A stretch of DNA of 64,000 bases, taken from Entomortierella parvispora (lineage: Eukaryota > Mortierellomycota > Mortierellomycetes > Mortierellales > Mortierellaceae). How positions within the stretch are numbered: the stretch's first letter is position 1; every line of letters starts with the position of its first letter. The notes under the pieces are model-generated. The model had not been told where the DNA came from, did no database searches, and was given only the letters and a program-made list of their open reading frames with translations. Shown here one piece after another: positions 21,947 through 34,200 of the stretch. A program made the position numbers and the translations under genes. The DNA lies in the NCBI GenBank assembly GCA_963573315.1, contig OY752141.1, positions 3,906,001 through 3,970,000 of the forward strand, read 5' to 3'.

Positions 21947-22477
21947 AAACAAACTACCCAGAATCCAACAAGAATAATAAAAACGTTGATACTTTAGTGG
22001 AGATGGAGAGAAAGAGAGAGCAGGGGAAGGGAGGGAGGAGGAAGATCTTGTCGCGTCAAGAAATGAAAAACAATATAGAAATCCGATGGCAGGTGGCTTT
22101 GCAACAATGCGTCCATCCTCCCTTCCAGTTCGACCTGGCGGAGGGGCCAGAAAGAAAGAGGTCTGTTTGCAAGTGCAGTGCATTGCATCGGATGAGAGCA
22201 GACGCGTTTTTTTCTTTTTCTTTGTCACTCACTCGCACCCCTGTTCCTGTCCAACAGCAACAACAACAACAACAAACAAACAGACATTCTCTCACCCTTG
22301 CTTCTCCACTGCACTGCACTCCAATTCATTCGATCCATCCTTGACCCTCCCTCTCGCTCATCCCACCTTCTCCTTCCCCTCTCTTCTCCTTCCTCTCATC
22401 GTCTCCATTTTCCCTCCATCCCTAGACAAAAAAAAGCAACAACAGACAGTCATTGAGAAGAGTCGCCAAGCCAATCA
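21947..22477. other. Intergenic region between Lon and the CM1 protein
   Basis: Tandem gene spacing. AATAAA-like sequence near 21975 probably ends Lon. A GA-rich tract, a CAA repeat near 22258-22280 and a long CT-rich leader before 22478 follow. No coding features were seen. Confidence 0.5.
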
Positions 22478-25400
22478 ATGGACCCTGGAAAGTGGACCAC
22501 ATCCCCGGACCAGTCGTCCCTGCTGATGGTCCAGGCCGCAGGCGTAACCGCGCACCAGGGCGGCTTTGGGCTCGAGTACGAGGACGAAGACGGAGAAGAG
22601 TCCCGACTGGACTTCAACTTTGAGGCCATCGACGCCGATATCGACCTGGACGACTCTATGCAAAGCGGCCATCCCAACAATATCACCAACCCCCGGATGC
22701 TGGCTTCCTTGAATGGAGGTCATGCTAGTTCTCTTGGCGGGGGCATGACTGACTCTGGCGAATTGGTTGGTGGAGGAGGAGGAACAGCACCAGGCATGGG
22801 TGCGCCCCGGAGTCAAAAGACAATTGACCGTTGGAGTGCAGGAACTGGAAAACCTGCGACCATGACCTTGAAGGAGCAGGAGAAGGTGAACCTTTGTTCT
22901 TTGGTTTTTTATCGCTATTATTATTTTTTTTTTTTTTCTTTTTGGAAAACCCATACTGAAGCTTTTTGGGTGTCCTCCGCACTTCACTTTTAGGTGATTG
23001 ATGAACTCAAGAAGGAGAACTTCAGTCTGAAACTCAAGATTTATTACCTAGAAGAGCATTTGGCAAAGATCTCCCCCGAAAACGTGGACCAGGCGCTGCA
23101 GGAGGTGACGCATTTCTAAATTGTCATTTATTCAAATTCGTTTGAGGATGGAGGTGAGGGTTAGGCCTTTGGTAAAAAAAAAACTATCGACTAATAATGA
23201 GGATTCTCTCTCCCCCCTTCTGCTTTGTGCTCGCTCATATAGAACGTTGAAATGAAAATTAAGTTGCAGACTATGCACTCGGAACTCAAGCAGTACAAGC
23301 GGTTGCTCATGGAATCCCATGCCGTCATCGAATCTCTTCAACAACAACTCTCTCAAAAATCGACCTGTGACCTCCAGCATGGGATGACGACCGAACAAGA
23401 GCAGGAATATAACAAGGTGATAGCAGAGAGGCAGGACCTTCGATCGTTGCTTGAGAAACTGGACGATCAAGTACAGGCACTGCAAGGACAGTTGGCGGCC
23501 AAGGAGCAGGAATTGGACCAAATGCGGTCCAATCATGCGCTGTCTGATGAGTATGAAGCACAATTGGAAGAGCTAAGGAGTCAACTATTGGAATATCAAA
23601 AGAACGAGACACGGCTGCTGGAACAGTCCAAGATGGATGAGCAATGGGAGATTCGATGCAGAGAGCTGGAGAGGGAACTGGGCACTTCTTTGGATATTCG
23701 TTCTGAATTGGAACAGGTAAGCAAACACCTCCCTCTGAAAGGACAAAACATCTCTCTTTGCAAAAAAAGAACTAAACCCATTTATTACTAAAATTGATAC
23801 AGGAACTGTCACTGGTCAGGTCCGAAAAGGAAGAGAATGAGGACGAACTCGGGCGACAACTCGAACAATTACGGGATGAACTCTCCAAAGCCAAAATCGA
23901 CAATGCAGATATCGCCCATGATCTTGAAGAGTCTCGGGAGCAATTACGTCATATTCAGGAGGTTCATGCCAACGACATGAATGCACTCTCGGAGCGCTGG
24001 ACTCTGGACCGGCAGGAGTTTGCAGCCCAGACAGCAGAGATTGGAGCCGAGAATGAGGAGCTGAGAAAGTCGAATGAGCAATTGGAGGCTCAGGCCGAGG
24101 ACTTGATGGCGTGGCGAAACGAGGATGCAGAGAGACATGATCAAGAACTCGAGGATCTTGTGGGCGAATTACAGGACAAAGTGAATGAGCTCGATGCCAT
24201 CTCGCAGGAGCTTAGGGATCTCCAACAGTCCACCCAACCCAAAGAAAACAAGATTGCAGAGCTCCAAGAGTTGGTGGAGCAATTACAGTACTCTCAACGT
24301 GAATCAGATGCTATTCATGATGAAGTCATTGCGAGGATGAAATCGGTAAAAGAAAACGCATGTTTAAAACATGGCAAGGAGATTTGAAAGAAAAGGGAAC
24401 ACTAACATATCTATCTGCGGTTGAAAACTTGTAGAAAATGCAATCGGGGCAGGGATCAGATCTAGAGGCCAATGGCGTTTCTTTGGCCGATTTCCAGTTG
24501 ATGAGCGAAGAATTGGTTCTGATCGAGGAACAAAACCGGAAATTGCAGACCCAGCTTCGTGCTGAAATTGATCACAGGATCGCTTTCGAGAATGGTGCCA
24601 AGAATGACCGAGAGACGAACGGAGTCAACAGTAATAGACAGTGGCAGGAAGAACGACATCGCCTACAGGGCGAATATACCGGACAGATCAATGAACTGCA
24701 GGAGGTAAAAAAAAGCTGTTGTCTTTGACAAGGGCTTGAAATGAACAAAAAAAGAAGCGTTATTGGGTTTTCCATGTTGACACTAGTCTTTTTCATCTTT
24801 TTAGAAATATGAAGAGGCAGCGGAGCAAATTTCAGCGTTGATGAATGATCTGTCAGAACGCGACGCTCAATTGCGGTACTATGAGGAACAACTCGACTTT
24901 GCCTCTAAGCAATCAAAGGAAGTGGAGGAACGATATGATGAGATGGAGCTCAAGCTGAGCTCGGACTTGAAGGCGACTACAGAAGAATTGATGGAAATCC
25001 GACAAGAATTCGAACATATCAAGGCGTCTAGGGTCGAGAAGGGAGATCTGCTTCACTCTCGGACCAATGAAGTCGATCGCTTGGTATGTTTCGAGAATGA
25101 CAAACCATTGGGATTACCGTTCATGACAAAGCGTTAACCCTGTGATCCTTTGTTGCTATTCCTTACTCTGGTATTTAGAACATCAAAACCAGGAAACTAA
25201 ACTCGACCATGGTGGCACTTGAGACTGAAAAAGAGCAATTGGAAACCGCCCTCAAGGACCGCGCCATGACCATCGCCATGTTGAGATCACGCCTATCAGA
25301 GCTGGAATTCCAGGTGACTCAAAAGCAACGGGATGAGAACGAGACGAACGAGACATCGAAAAGCGATTTGGTAGAGCGCAATTCATTGTTGCTGACGGTC

Positions 25401-26760
25401 CTCCAGCATTTGGAAAGTATCCTCGGAGGGGACAGTCGACTCGATAGCAACATGTTGCCAAAGCCTTCGGCCAACTTCGTGTACTTTTCAAACCACTTGA
25501 TCTCGAGACTAAAGTCTTTGAGCAAGCTGTTTGTTTTGTTTGAAAAGAAGGGCAAGGAATTGGAGGACAAGTCAACTGGGCAACTGATGTAAGTTTAAAA
25601 GCAATTTACGGACGATGGCTGATCTATATGATTCGACTGCTTATTTTGGAATTGATTTCTCTTTTCTTGTAGTCAATTGAAGAAGCAATTGGATTTGAAG
25701 TTGAAGCAGCTGGATCGGTTTGAGACCATTGTTCGCAGTGCAGCTGATCGACAAAAGAAGTGGCGCGAGCAGCTTGTAAAGAAACAGGCAGAGAACGAGG
25801 AACTTCAGGTAAACTGATCTGGGGAAAAAAAAACTCTCTCGCGTTACCTTTCTATATCACTTTTTTTCCCCTTTTTTCTTTTTCTTTTTCTACCCAACCC
25901 ACGAAGATGCTGGGAACAGACAAAAGTACTCCCTACAGTGGAGATGAGTAGTTTGGACTTGGCGCAGTGACCCATTTCCCGTTAGAAGTGGATGGATTAC
26001 AGGATAACCTTCGAAGATCAACACCTTTGTTTTTCCCTCCCTGTCTTTCCCAAAGATCCACGCCCTTTTGAGCGTTGAGATCGATGGGAGATGCAGTGGG
26101 GAAGGATGCTTTCAAGATCATTTGAAAAGAGTTGTTGCTCAGATTTTTTGAGCAAACCTCGAGCCATTTGACCTACATTTTGTTTCCCCCCTTTCGTCTT
26201 ACCTGATTTTGTTGTTCTAGCACTAACATTGCAACTAATACTCTGTATATGATCCAATCCCGCGATCCAAAAATACAGGCTAAACACGCTCAGTTTACAA
26301 GGACGATCGCAGATCTGAAGGCGCGTCATGGATCGAGTGAACGGTCACAGGACTACGAGGTGCGCTGCAAGCACGCAGAACGAAAACTTCAACTCGAGAA
26401 ATCGCGCTCTGTCGATGCAGAGGAACGATGGAACGCTCGTCTGCGCGAGCTGGAAAAGCGGACAAAGGATGCTGAGGAGCGTGTTCAACGGGAAAGACAA
26501 GGAGCTAAAGAAAAGGTTGCCGGGCTCCTGGATGAGAACAAGTATGAAAAAAAAAACCCCCTCTTTTGTTCTTTTTTTGTAAATGGCAGTCCTTGCTGTT
26601 TCGTCAGTCTTCAAACTCTTGGTCAGTCTTCAAACTCTAACTTTTTGTACCCCCTCTGTTGTTGCTCCCTCTACATAGAACCGCTCAAAGGAATCTGGAA
26701 ACGTTACAGCGAAAGAACGAGCAACTCCAGGATTTGGTAGACAATTATCGGCGGCACTGA
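22478..26760 (+). CDS. CM1 (centrosomin motif 1) coiled-coil protein, Mto1/Pcp1/CDK5RAP2 family
   Basis: Scaffold that recruits and activates gamma-tubulin complexes at microtubule organising centres. Ten exons: 22478-22885, 22994-23104, 23243-23716, 23803-24345, 24435-24704, 24805-25083, 25179-25588, 25673-25808, 26279-26541 and 26679-26760; 991 residues. After an acidic, Gly-rich N-terminus of about 125 residues comes the CM1 signature across exons 1-3: TLKEQEKVIDELKKENFSLK, then LKIYYLEEHLAKISPENVDQ and NVEMKIKLQ. The remaining 800 residues are nearly continuous coiled coil. CM1 proteins sit at the spindle pole body or interphase MTOCs in other fungi. The intron between exons 8 and 9 (470 bp) is long; another small exon could lie inside it, although the present join is in frame. 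The call rests on CM1, which is clear; orthology to a specific yeast protein is not decided. Confidence 0.85.
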
Positions 26761-26965
26761 GAGGGAAAGCAGTAGCACTTTGTACCAATAATATTGTTTT
26801 TTTATTATTTGTTGTTCGAATTCCTCATTTCTGTCTTTGAGTATTTGGATTATGACGATATTATGATACAGGAATGAATGCTATAAGTGAAAACAAGTCT
26901 AGTTTGCAACAGCTGGAAAGCGTAAAAGAAAGGAAGGAGTAGTAAATGTACATGTGTGTTTGGCT

Positions 26966-29884
26966 CTAGTACAGCATCTTTGCTCGAGCTCGAGCTTCCA
27001 GCAGCTTTTCGACCTCATGACTAGCCGGGTGCAAGCCATCGTCCCTCGCAGCCTTGACGGTATAGTGTCTCAGGAGGGCATCTCGTCGCACGAACGGTCG
27101 ATGGCAGAAATCGCAGGGCCAGGTCATCTCCTTGTGTTTCGAGGTCTGGTGCCGTTTCAAGTCATGGATCCGACCAAACGACTCAAACGGACAGAGCTCA
27201 CATTTGAACGTCATGGATTCTGTTTGCGGGTTAAAGACCATGATGGTGCCTTCGGACTTGTTCTTGATAACGTGGAGAGATGAGGAAGAAGCGACTGAAA
27301 ACGAAGGTGACGGCTGGAGGAGAGAGCGATGGACAGACGAGTTGTGGATTTGATGACTGTTGCTCCGATAGTCCGCAGAGGGCAGTCTCTGTCCTGGATA
27401 GCGCTGTTGCTGCAGATTATAGTTTTGTAGGTGAGGAGGCACCGTGAGTGCTGATCGACGGTCGAGAGTGGACGATAACGAGCGATGACCATGACGGTCC
27501 CATGAGTGTGCAGTATGAGATGGTCGCTGCTGCTTTCCATCAGGGCGATACTCGTACGAAATATGACTCGTCTCCACTGGTTGACGGTGGGAAGGAGGGT
27601 ACGAGTCTCGGAACATGGGATGTTGCTGCTGTGGTGCTTGCTCATGCCTGTGTTGATTTGGATGTGCTAAAGAGCTGGAGCGAGTTGAAGGATGGGGTGG
27701 CGGAAGGTATGTGCTTGGTGGATATGTAGGAGAGGTGGAAGACTCTGCCGAGAAGGAATGGTTGGAGGACCCACTCGAAGGAGGTTCTATGAGCTGGCCG
27801 CGTGGATGGCAAAGGTCATCGGATGGTGGCGCTTTGATGCGAGGCAGTAACTTGGTAGGTCGATACCGCTGTTGCTGATCTCGATGCAGGTACTTTTGTT
27901 GTTGCTGTTGTTGTTGGTAATCATACCAGCTGTTATTATCCTCTTCCTGCTCAGGTTCATCCCGTTCATATCCTTGTAGGTAACCGTCCTTGCTGATCGG
28001 CGGTAATCGATGTTGCATCGGCGTCTGTGCGTTGCTGTGCACATAGTTTGACCCTAGGACGTTTTCCACTTTGGGTGATCTCAGCGACTCGGGCGACAGC
28101 GATAGCGAGGACCTTTTTGGTGTTACCTCCAGAGAAGAGACGCCTGCAGGTGGCCCAGGAGGAGAAATGGGGGGGCTGGGAGAAGGTGGATGCCTCTCGT
28201 AGAGCGTCCTTTGGGCCTCGCTCATGTATCCAAAACTGGCGACTCGACGCACAGAAGGAGATGGTGTGGGAGAAGACTGCCGTCTCTTCAACAAGTTCGT
28301 TCCAGACAGAGATCTGGGATACGTTCCCATCGACGGCAGAGGCGCACTTACTGTCCTGGGAGCCGCGACTGCCATGACTACGTCTGAAGCAGGGGGGGAT
28401 TTCAAGGGTGAGGAAGCAGACACAGCCAAAGATGAGGGCGATGGCAGAGGTGAGCAAGACGAAAGAGGAGCAGCGGCAGGAGGACGCGCCACCATGGGCC
28501 AGGAATGATGCTTATGGTCTCGCTGGATTGTATGATTGGGACCGATAGGAACCAGTGATTTGCGCGCGGGAACATCTGCCTCTGCTGCTCTTGGTGTTGT
28601 GCCTAATGTCGCAGCGGTGGCCATGGCCCCCCTGGCGCGCGGGAACGGGTCTGTCCCGGTCACCCTTGCATGCTTCCGCCGGTGGCTCTCCAAGGCCCCT
28701 TCCTCATCCTCCTCGGCCAACTCTGGGCGGTACGCCAGGCGATGCTCGGACTGGGACCGAGCAAAGGTTCGAAGGGACAGGGCGGTCGACAGCACTCCTC
28801 CTTTTCCTCCTCCCTCTCCTTGGCATTCGTCGCTGTATTTGTACCCGTGCCCGTGTTGATATCCATCAGAGCTCCTTCGTCGACCCTGGTCCCCCTTCCA
28901 ACACATTTCGTCGTTTCGACGAAATGGCGACTGGTCTTCGTTGTGGCCGCCATAAGAGTGTCTTTTCATGATCCTGACTGGCCCCATCGAGCCCGCCTTC
29001 GCCATGATTGGCGATGGTGAACTGGAGTGCTGAGAAGAAGAAGAAGAGGATGGAGACCAGCCCCGCTGCGGCTCGCACTGATCCATAGCGTTGCTCGAAT
29101 CTGATTTCAGCAGTTCTATCTTTTCGTGTTGTCCTACTCCCATGTGCTGTCGTCCTCCCCCTTGCGTGGCCATGTCATCAATGTCCATGTCTGTCGTTAT
29201 TGCAGGGGTCCTTTTGGGCAAAGATGAAGAAGAGGATATGGATGGCGATGCAGAGGCAGAGGCAGAGGCAAAGATAGAGGCCGCGTTCGGGATGGGGGCT
29301 GATGTGGGCGGTGCAGCTATTGTTGGCCAGGCTAGTGGTGATTGTCGACTGTTTGGGACAGAGAGGGAGAAAGGGGGATTGGGAGGGAGCAGGAGCGGCG
29401 AAGGCGGCGGGTGGAGTGAATGATGTGTTTGTGGCACAAGAGAGGATGGTGGCAATGACAATGGGCAAGATCCCGTGCGACCGTCGGGTCCACTGTTGTT
29501 GTGCAAGAATGGTGGCAAAGCGTGCTGCCTTTGGGGTGGATTGTAAGAATACGATGAGAAGGAAGAAGAAGAGGAGGACAAAGACGAGGACAAGATGATG
29601 ATGCTGGGGCTACTGCTATTGCTCTTCTTGCTGCTGTCGTAGGGTGCCACTGATTCTGTCGATTGCTCGAATGCACGGTATCGTTGTTGGCGGCAGTGTT
29701 GCTGTTGTTGCGGATCATGATGTTGTTCGCGATAGTGGTTGCGAGGAAGATGGGAGTGCAGTGGAGAAGAAAACCGGTGGTGATGTGGATGAAGGTGATT
29801 GTAGTGAGGAAGATGATGGGAACTGTGGTCGGCACAGGCGACCGCTGTATCACTGCCTTCGATCTTACTGTTGTTGGCGAGCAT
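26966..29884 (-). CDS. C2H2 zinc-finger protein with a very long disordered N-terminus
   Basis: Single-exon model of 972 residues starting at MLANNSK. The frame stays open a further 257 codons upstream, but that part is Ser/Leu/Pro low-complexity sequence reading through a CT-rich leader, so the internal start is preferred. About 880 residues are disordered with runs of Ser, His, Gln and Pro. The only recognisable domains are at the C-terminus: a classical finger (Cys895, Cys898, His912, His917) followed by a second (CDFCHRPFVRRDALLRH) whose last zinc ligand is displaced. This second finger passes into KAARDDGLHP, a pattern seen in fungal regulators with paired fingers. A nuclear DNA-binding role is likely. 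The target and pathway are unknown. It converges on the CM1 gene with 205 bp between stops. Confidence 0.75.
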   Translation of the reverse strand: MLANNSKIEGSDTAVACADHSSHHLPHYNHLHPHHHRFSSPLHSHLPRNHYREQHHDPQQQQHCRQQRYRAFEQSTESVAPYDSSKKSNSSSPSIIILSSSLSSSSSSFSSYSYNPPQRQHALPPFLHNNSGPDGRTGSCPLSLPPSSLVPQTHHSLHPPPSPLLLPPNPPFSLSVPNSRQSPLAWPTIAAPPTSAPIPNAASIFASASASASPSISSSSSLPKRTPAITTDMDIDDMATQGGGRQHMGVGQHEKIELLKSDSSNAMDQCEPQRGWSPSSSSSSQHSSSPSPIMAKAGSMGPVRIMKRHSYGGHNEDQSPFRRNDEMCWKGDQGRRRSSDGYQHGHGYKYSDECQGEGGGKGGVLSTALSLRTFARSQSEHRLAYRPELAEEDEEGALESHRRKHARVTGTDPFPRARGAMATAATLGTTPRAAEADVPARKSLVPIGPNHTIQRDHKHHSWPMVARPPAAAPLSSCSPLPSPSSLAVSASSPLKSPPASDVVMAVAAPRTVSAPLPSMGTYPRSLSGTNLLKRRQSSPTPSPSVRRVASFGYMSEAQRTLYERHPPSPSPPISPPGPPAGVSSLEVTPKRSSLSLSPESLRSPKVENVLGSNYVHSNAQTPMQHRLPPISKDGYLQGYERDEPEQEEDNNSWYDYQQQQQQQKYLHRDQQQRYRPTKLLPRIKAPPSDDLCHPRGQLIEPPSSGSSNHSFSAESSTSPTYPPSTYLPPPHPSTRSSSLAHPNQHRHEQAPQQQHPMFRDSYPPSHRQPVETSHISYEYRPDGKQQRPSHTAHSWDRHGHRSLSSTLDRRSALTVPPHLQNYNLQQQRYPGQRLPSADYRSNSHQIHNSSVHRSLLQPSPSFSVASSSSLHVIKNKSEGTIMVFNPQTESMTFKCELCPFESFGRIHDLKRHQTSKHKEMTWPCDFCHRPFVRRDALLRHYTVKAARDDGLHPASHEVEKLLEARARAKMLY

Positions 29885-31288
29885 GGGGTTCGGTTGCTTG
29901 CAATGAAGAGGAGAAGGGAGGATCGGGCAGAGGTAAGAATAAGGGAATAAGGGCGGAGAAAGAGAGAGCGAGAGAGACAGGGAACGATTGAGAAGAAGAG
30001 GAGAGACACACAAAACGGACGCGTCGCGTTTGAAAGAACAGCGAAAGGGAAGGAGATGGATGGAATGTGTGAGTGGGTGCACGAAGAGACAGAGAAACAA
30101 AGGGAAAGAGAGCAGATCGGCCGAACCAAGGAACTCGGCTTGGGGTGGGTGTCGGTGGGATGTTTGGGGGTGGGGCGGTGGCTGAAGATCCTGCGCGTCA
30201 AGGTCACCGCGCCGTGTCGTGGACAGATGGTATCTTTTTTTTGTTCTGTTTGTCTGTACTCTGCAGAGAAGGACAGGCGGAAGAAGCAAAGACGGCGACC
30301 CCTTTGTCCCTGTTGTGGTTCCTGAAGGCTGACGGCGGAAAGGAGGATCAGGATTGGAATGTAGAAAGGAGGGATGGATGCAGAGTAAACGAGATGGGAC
30401 AAGGGTGGTGCCCCGATGGCGATGGGGATGTGGGCCAGGTGGTTGCACTTGTACAGCGCAGGTAGAGAGACAGAGAGAGACAGAGAGAAAACATCGATGG
30501 ATGGAGAACAAGAGACAATCAAGGGCACCTGTCAGCACTGGGCCGGGAAATGGAAATGGGGGGAGGAGAGTGGAGAGTGGGGGGCGGTCGATCTTGCAGC
30601 AAGCGAGAAGAAGAGAGGACAGAAAAAAACACAAAAGAGCCAGGGACACACGCACGGGCGGGCGGGTGAAGCGAAGATGCAGGGGATCCGATCGAAGGGG
30701 TCACGAACAGGCAGCCCACACAGACGGCGAAAAGAGCGAGAGATAGCCCGAGAGACTAGTGAGAAGCAAAGCGGAAAAAGAGCAAGAGGGAAAGAAAGAG
30801 GGGGGGAAAGGAGGTGCCATCATTGAATACCGCCGCCGTGTAGCTTTGCCACCAAATCACCGCGTTCACCCTACTGTGCCACCAACGACACATGCATTGA
30901 ATGCATGCATGCATTGCTTTCTTCGCCATGAAAGCAACAACAATGGCATGGGGGATGAGCACTAGAGCCATCGGTGATGATAGTGGTCCATGTACTATTG
31001 GTGGTGGTGGTGGTGGTGGAGCGGATAGACGAGACCGGAATTGGTCCTTCGATCCAACCAACATTCCTGCGCCTGCGCCTTGCCCTGGCCTTTATCCAAT
31101 TGAAGCGGCACTGTCCTGCTGGAACTTGGGAACAAAGGAGGTTTATCTCTGTCTCTGTCTTCTCTGTGCACGCTCGTGTGACAAACATGGTCGTACCATG
31201 GACATGTGTATTTTTATGTAGACTAGCAACAGTCAAACTTTCTACTCTACGCAGCGCAGCGTTCTTGAACCTCGACTCCTCGGAGTCA
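29885..31288. other. Intergenic region between the phosphorylase-kinase and zinc-finger genes
   Basis: Both flanking genes run leftward, so this holds the 3' region of the phosphorylase-kinase subunit and the promoter plus leader of the zinc-finger gene. The part from 29940 to 30830 is GA-rich on the plus strand (CT-rich in the sense of the zinc-finger gene). A short TGG microsatellite lies near 31000-31020. No coding domain was recognised. Confidence 0.45.
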
Positions 31289-34200
31289 TCACTCCAGATC
31301 GATCGAATACGGAAGCAGCTTCAGTGCTGCGCGCGCAAGGTACGCAAACGTGCCCTCTTTTCCCTCCTGTGGCAAGTCATAGAACATTCTCCTGGCCAGG
31401 CTTTCGTGGTGCTCAAACCCAACCTCAATCTTTGGAGCAGTAACAGTGGTCGCAGTGCCTTTGATTGCTGACGTTGATGACGACGATGACGATGATGCGG
31501 ACAAGGACGCAGGTCCCCCAAGAGCAGATCCAGGAGCACCGCCAGGGACACCATGTCCACGACCACCCGGCCCATTGACGACCCACTTTGTCCAAAACTT
31601 GCTCATTGCCTCTCGCATGATCAATGGTAGATCTATGACCTCGGGCTGGACCTCCATTCCCGGATTTCTGTCCTCAATCTTTGCAATCACTATCAACGTC
31701 TCGACAGCAATTTGCCTCTCTGCTGGATCTGGGATCACTCCCAAAAAGTTCTCAACCGCCAACGCGAAATTAAATTCCTCTGGAGTCTTTTCTGAAACGA
31801 TGGGATCTCGAGGCAACACGTGCGTTTCCACCTTGAACCCTGCGGATCTGGACAGGATGCGCCAGACTCGAGGGTAAAACTTGTCAGGGACACGGTTCAA
31901 AGATCCATCGTTCTTGCGACGCCTCAACCAGCGACCCGAGGAGTTTGGTACAAATGCAGCAATGGCTGAAGGCGATGGGAAAGCCTCCTGAATATCAGCT
32001 TTGGCCTTGTATTTGCTCAAGTCAATAGTCCTTTCGATCACAGGTGTGGGACCATCCCTGAATCCTTTATGAGCTTCTACTGCCTTGCTTGGCTCCCCTC
32101 CTATGTAGACCAAACCAATGTTAGATTTTAAAACTGGCATACGCATTCATCACACGACGCAAGTACAGTTGCTTCTTTTACCCTTTTCGCCGATCATGCA
32201 CCAAGAGTCTCGATATTTGAGCAGACCTAGCCGTTCACTCCCCAGTTGCTTTAGGGCAAGTCGGGCAGAGCTCGTCAAGTGCTCATAGCAATCGTCTTTT
32301 GCGCTGCAAATCACAATCATCCCCGGTTGCAGCCAGTCCACAAGACGCGCCAAGTCATCACTCTCATCCTCCGAAATGTGTGTATCAAACGAAACCGATT
32401 CGATCAAAACACCCTGGACTGGATCAACGACCACCATGTTAATACCGCGCGAGGAGACAGACATGGTGCTCTCGTTGATCAAAATCTTTGAAAAGTTGCC
32501 AGAGTGGTATCCGCCTGATTGGACCTTGATTATCACCTCATTCGATCCTTTGCCAAGATTGGGGATTGGAACTGCACCCATCGACAATGAAGTACCCGAC
32601 GATGCAATGTTCTTGGACACATTGCTATCCCCGCCTCCTTCTCCTGCTAGAGATGTCAAAGGACGACGACCCGACATGGTAGGACTCAGCCGCCCAGATG
32701 ACTGGTTCCTCAGGAGAGTATTCGTGGCGTTGGCGCTCAAGGTCGGGCCTGATAGGACCGTTCCCAAGAGAGACTTGAGCTCGAATGGCGACAATTGCAT
32801 CAAATGTTCCACAGCTTCGGCTTCATCACAGCTGTTGAGGCGAGAAATCTCTTCTCGTAGCGCAATAATCAAAAAATGGGTCCTCAACCTCATTATTCCC
32901 TCAAACATCTCTGGGTCTGCCCGAATGAATGATCCCAAATAGATCAGAACCTCCTGAACCACAGGTCCTTCGCGAACATCATCAAAGTTTCCATCGTCAT
33001 AGATCATTCGACTGAGGACGTCCGGCCCCAGGGGACTATTGATGAAATGCTCTGTAGGTGCCGATCCTATTGTCACCTGTTTCTGACGAATGACCAGGTC
33101 GGTAATATTGATCGTCAGCGAGTTAACAACCTTGGTCAACAATCCTGCAGCCTGACGGACAATCGACCATAGCTTGAGCTGCAAGGACTTGAAGTACACT
33201 TCTTCCAAAAGAGTATGGACTGTGGCATCGAGTGCATTGACGAAATAGTCGGCTCCATGGCAAGACAGTAGGTACTGCAATAAGTCTAAAAAGGCGATGT
33301 AGAAGTACAAAGTCAATTGCTATGAATTCACTTTTACAGCTTTCCCTTTCCACCCAACAAAGATTGTAGGTCTTCAACTTTACCAACTTGGTCATAGAGG
33401 TTGACCGATATTGACAGCATGTTCTGGGCGGCCCCCATGTTGGATGGATCACCTAGTGTCAAGCCCAAGCTGTCCATACTGCCGTCGGGGGAGCCATCTT
33501 CAAAGTCGTCATCTTCGCCTAACGGGAATGCGCTTTCCAGAGAGTGGATTGTGGGCTCCTCAGAGATCTCGAGATTGGCAAGGTCTGGAGTCAAAACGCC
33601 AGATTGGAGAGCAGGATTACTTCCCTTGCGAGTAACACGCTGCTCCTCGTGATCCTTGAGTTTGAAAGCTTTGGCTTGATTTCCTTTCTTCGCTCGTCTT
33701 GTGGTGGTGTATGGTTCCGACGGTTCTGCAGCTTGAGTATGAGACGATATCGACGTGTAGGCGTTGACAGTGACTTCTGAAGCTGTACGAGAATGTGATC
33801 CAAAGTAGTAATCGCCCTCCAGTTCATTATTGATAGCCGGAGTAACAAGAGATGCGAACGAATATATAGAGCCGGCTACAGAGGGCTGTCGACGCATTGA
33901 CCAGCGATGGTTACCAGGGGTTTTACTACCAGATGCTCCAGGTGTGGCAGCCTGAGTCTGTCGCTCGTTGAGTCCTAGCTTCCTGGCATTGCGGCTCTTG
34001 CGACGATCGGCCGCCCCTCGGAGGATACCCAGCCAGTCAATATCCTTCTTTGTCACCAAAAAGTCGAGCGACTCGATGCATGAGGTATTGACCATCTCAC
34101 TCAATCGACCTAGTCGGACGCGGACATTGTTGCAGATACCGCTTCGGAGGGTCATGAAAAAATTGAGTAGGTTCCGCTTGTTGTCCTTTTGAGGGTTGGA

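Noticed and set aside
29332-30528. 398-codon frame overlapping the zinc-finger gene
   Set aside because: Low-complexity Ser/Leu/Thr product in an alternative frame of the same strand; no domain and no homology features.
29885-30655. N-terminal extension of the zinc-finger ORF by 257 codons
   Set aside because: The extension reads through a CT-rich leader and is Ser/Leu/Pro low-complexity; the internal ATG at MLANNSK is the more likely start, although this is not proven.
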